A stretch of 7,439 bases of DNA, taken from contig PSPM01000016.1 of the NCBI GenBank assembly GCA_004195435.1, positions 1 to 7,439 on the forward strand, in the 5' to 3' direction. A program made the position numbers and the translations under genes. This document shows positions 5,744 through 7,439 of this stretch, piece after piece. The notes under the pieces are model-generated. The model ran no database searches, was not told the DNA's origin, and worked only from the letters and a program-made list of their open reading frames with translations. Source of the stretch: Candidatus Parvarchaeota archaeon. GTDB taxonomy: Archaea; Nanobdellota; Nanobdellia; Pacearchaeales; GW2011-AR1. The first letter of the stretch is position 1; the number at the start of each line of letters is the position of its first letter.

Positions 5744-7140
5744 TAAACTATTTTTGGACCAAATCCCCAATGTTTTGTTGCTTTTGCCAATTCTGAATCT
5801 GGATTTTCTTTTACGAATTTTTTAATTGATATTTTTTTCATTGCTAAATCTCTTGCTTGTTCAATAGCGATTGTTCCGGCTTCTGGTCCATCCGGATGTC
5901 CTAATAATCCTCCACCGCATTGAATAATAATATCTTCTCCTAAAGATTTTAATATATATTCAAAATCTCCAGGATGTAGGCCTCCAGAAGCAGTCATCCA
6001 AACTGGTTTTATATTATACCATTTTTGCCCAAGAGAAGGAATCTTCGGATGTGATATTAAATCTGATTCTTGTAAGACCTCCTTGATATATTTTGCTTCC
6101 CCATAATCTTCCATTTTTGCTAATGGGGAACCTCCATGGATTGAATCTACTCCTAATAGTCTGAATATTTTTGCTAGTGCAATCATGGATATTGAGAACC
6201 CTCCTAATTTTCCTTTTCCATGAACTCCTGGGAAGTTATCTCTTGTTATGAAGCCATGCATTGCTCTATGAGCATGAATTGCTAAATTTGTATTTGCCCT
6301 TCTTATTGTATCTACAGCAGAAAATCCTGTTGTAATTACGTCCATCATTAAAAATTTTCCATGATTTCTTTCTATAAATTTGGCCCTTTCTAACATCTTT
6401 AGAATATTTGAATGAGTTACGTTACAAAGATAGAATTTTTTATTTCCTGTAATTTTTTCCGCCCTTGCTTGTTCTTTCAAAATTAATTTGGCTCTTTTAT
6501 CAAATTTGTTAAATTCTAAATTTGTTAAATTCTCATCATCCTTTATTCCGTCATAAGTGCCTTTTCCAGATGTAAAAAGAAGTCTTGCCAATTTTGCTTG
6601 TTCTTTGTCAGTTCTACCTATTTTAGGTTTTGGAACTGTTACAACTAATGGACCCCTTGATTTGTTAAGCATTTTTCTTATCCCCTTTACCCCATATCTT
6701 GGTCCAGGAAAAGCTTTTATCATTTTTTTCGGAAATCTTAAATCATAAAATCTCATTGCTGAGACCATTTTCATCCCGGCTATATTTCCAACTATTCCAG
6801 CTAATAGGCCTGAAATATTATCTGGTTCAAAGAGACCTATTGGATAAGCTACTTTGAACATGAAATTTTTGTAATCTAAATCATAGGCAACTGCCTTCTT
6901 TTTTATTGCCATTGGTATTCCTGAATCTTTTCCAGAATAGACTTTTGTCCAAGTTCCTGTTGAAGATTCTGCCGCCACTGAAGCTGCAGCATCTTCAAAT
7001 AATTTTTTGATTGAGCTTCCTTTTGACTCTTTTTTTGCTAACTTGCTAAAATCTAATTTTAACAAAGTTATCAAATAATTTTTATCAGGATTTTTAGGTT
7101 TCCATCCTTTTTTTGCTAAATAATTTAATTGGACAGCCAT
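5740..7140 (-). CDS. rbcL: Form III ribulose-1,5-bisphosphate carboxylase (RuBisCO) large subunit
   Basis: A 466-residue enzyme that adds CO2 to ribulose-1,5-bisphosphate to give two 3-phosphoglycerate. In archaea it usually works in AMP salvage with AMP phosphorylase and ribose-1,5-bisphosphate isomerase, neither of which is in the window. Active-site residues (spinach numbers in brackets): E58 (60), T63 (65), W64 (66), N119 (123), K171 (175), K173 (177), carbamylated K200 (201), D202 (203), E203 (204), H291 (294), R292 (295), H295 (298), H335 (327), K342 (334), S385 (379), G386-G387 and G409-G410. All are present, so it should be active. TVPKPK and KDDENLT match the archaeal form III type. 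Oddities: about 11 extra residues after R300, and an unusual loop 6, GSPLAK, in place of GTVVGK. A DPANN III-like subclass is possible. No small subunit gene is present. Confidence 0.95.
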   Translation of the reverse strand: MAVQLNYLAKKGWKPKNPDKNYLITLLKLDFSKLAKKESKGSSIKKLFEDAAASVAAESSTGTWTKVYSGKDSGIPMAIKKKAVAYDLDYKNFMFKVAYPIGLFEPDNISGLLAGIVGNIAGMKMVSAMRFYDLRFPKKMIKAFPGPRYGVKGIRKMLNKSRGPLVVTVPKPKIGRTDKEQAKLARLLFTSGKGTYDGIKDDENLTNLEFNKFDKRAKLILKEQARAEKITGNKKFYLCNVTHSNILKMLERAKFIERNHGKFLMMDVITTGFSAVDTIRRANTNLAIHAHRAMHGFITRDNFPGVHGKGKLGGFSISMIALAKIFRLLGVDSIHGGSPLAKMEDYGEAKYIKEVLQESDLISHPKIPSLGQKWYNIKPVWMTASGGLHPGDFEYILKSLGEDIIIQCGGGLLGHPDGPEAGTIAIEQARDLAMKKISIKKFVKENPDSELAKATKHWGFGPKIVY

Positions 7141-7165
7141 CTTTTTTGATTCTGAGTTACTAAAA

Positions 7166-7173
7166 TTTATAAA
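7166..7173. promoter_or_regulatory. Palindromic TATA box shared by the divergent RuBisCO and nucleotidase genes
   Basis: TTTATAAA reads the same on both strands and is the only good TATA box in the 54-base gap. On the + strand it starts 29 bases before the ATG at 7195, the leaderless spacing used elsewhere here. On the - strand it starts 33 bases before the RuBisCO ATG at 7140, predicting about four untranslated bases. The flanking hexamers, ctaaaa on one side and aataag on the other strand, each match the BRE pattern RNWAAW at five of six positions. Confidence 0.5.
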
Positions 7174-7194
7174 CTTATTTAAGGATGAATTTTA

Positions 7195-7439
7195 ATGCGA
7201 ATTGGAATAGACTTGGATGAAATTCTTGCTGAATGGATGAACTCCTTTATTGATTTTCATAATATTAATTATGGAACTAACCTAGAGAGAAAAGACTTTT
7301 ACACTTTTGATCTTTGGAAGCCATTAGATATTAAGAGGGGTGAAGAAAGAGAGAGAATTAATAATTTTAGTAAATCAGATTTTTACAGAAATATTTCTCC
7401 TGTTGAAGGTTCAATCGAGGGAATAGATAATTTACAAAA
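7195..7439 (+). CDS. 5'(3')-nucleotidase, NT5C-like HAD hydrolase, N-terminal part
   Basis: The first 81 codons of a gene that leaves the window. The start MRIGIDLDEILAEWM holds the HAD motif I D6-x-D8, where D6 would be the phosphorylated nucleophile and D8 the acid. The following helix and the segment FYTFDLWKPL with SPVEGSIEGI resemble the NT5C (cytosolic 5'(3')-deoxyribonucleotidase) family, which removes phosphate from nucleoside monophosphates. HAD motifs II-IV lie outside the window, so the substrate class is uncertain. The start is supported by the TATA box at 7166-7173. Its divergent neighbour is the nucleotide-linked form III RuBisCO, so a shared role in nucleotide turnover is plausible but not shown. 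Confidence 0.75.
   Translation, partial: MRIGIDLDEILAEWMNSFIDFHNINYGTNLERKDFYTFDLWKPLDIKRGEERERINNFSKSDFYRNISPVEGSIEGIDNLQ

Noticed and set aside
6557..6748. Open frame on the + strand inside the RuBisCO gene
   Set aside because: It lies opposite the RuBisCO catalytic lysine segments and has no promoter or family resemblance.
5740..7140. Assignment as a form IV RuBisCO-like protein or as form II/III
   Set aside because: All catalytic and carbamylation residues are present, unlike form IV. The KDDENLT and TVPKPK motifs match archaeal form III and not the KNDEP motif of form II and II/III.
1..7439. Mobile elements, CRISPR repeats, riboswitches or an integrated element at the tRNA gene
   Set aside because: No direct or inverted repeats of useful length, no transposase or integrase, and no duplicated tRNA 3' end are visible. 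The only long repeat-like match is between the two permease paralogues.

Overview
The window looks like part of a small, AT-rich archaeal genome, most likely a DPANN lineage of the Pacearchaeota/Woesearchaeota kind. This assignment is an inference. It rests on an RNase P RNA with archaeal-style conserved blocks, a tRNA gene without an encoded CCA end, an archaeal form III RuBisCO, AGA-dominated arginine codons, and TATA boxes placed so that most first genes would be transcribed without a leader. There is no phage, insertion sequence, CRISPR array or other clear mobile element.

Layout. Bases 1 to about 317 hold the RNase P RNA. Immediately downstream a TATA box starts a three-gene MacB/LolD-type ABC transporter operon (350-3437): an ATPase and two paralogous permeases. 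The ATPase reading frame is broken by what looks like an internal deletion of about 35 bases after the Q-loop. Abutting the second permease, on the opposite strand, is an exported, membrane-anchored protein resembling archaeal COG1361/CARDB surface proteins (3438-4292). It diverges from a tRNA-Phe(GAA) gene (4369-4440). Then on the + strand come a VKOR-family membrane thiol oxidoreductase (4478-4876), a small DUF4190-like membrane protein (4907-5182) and, directly joined to it, a pilin-like exported protein (5183-5743). A form III RuBisCO large subunit lies on the - strand (5740-7140), and a cytosolic 5'(3')-nucleotidase (NT5C/HAD family) starts divergently at 7195 and runs off the window.

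How the parts fit. The middle of the window has a cell-envelope theme: a mechanotransmission-type ABC exporter, two exported anchored proteins each with exactly two cysteines, and a VKOR-type enzyme that could oxidise such cysteines. The right end has a nucleotide-metabolism theme. Form III RuBisCO normally serves the AMP pathway (AMP to ribose-1,5-bisphosphate to ribulose-1,5-bisphosphate to two 3-phosphoglycerate), and its divergent neighbour is a predicted nucleotidase. The two share a palindromic TATA element.

I do not see a clearly new multi-gene system. The points most worth a second look are the broken ABC ATPase, the RuBisCO loop 6 variant and its 11-residue insertion, the very regular leaderless promoter spacing, the apparently short 5' part of the RNase P RNA, and the shared RuBisCO/nucleotidase promoter.
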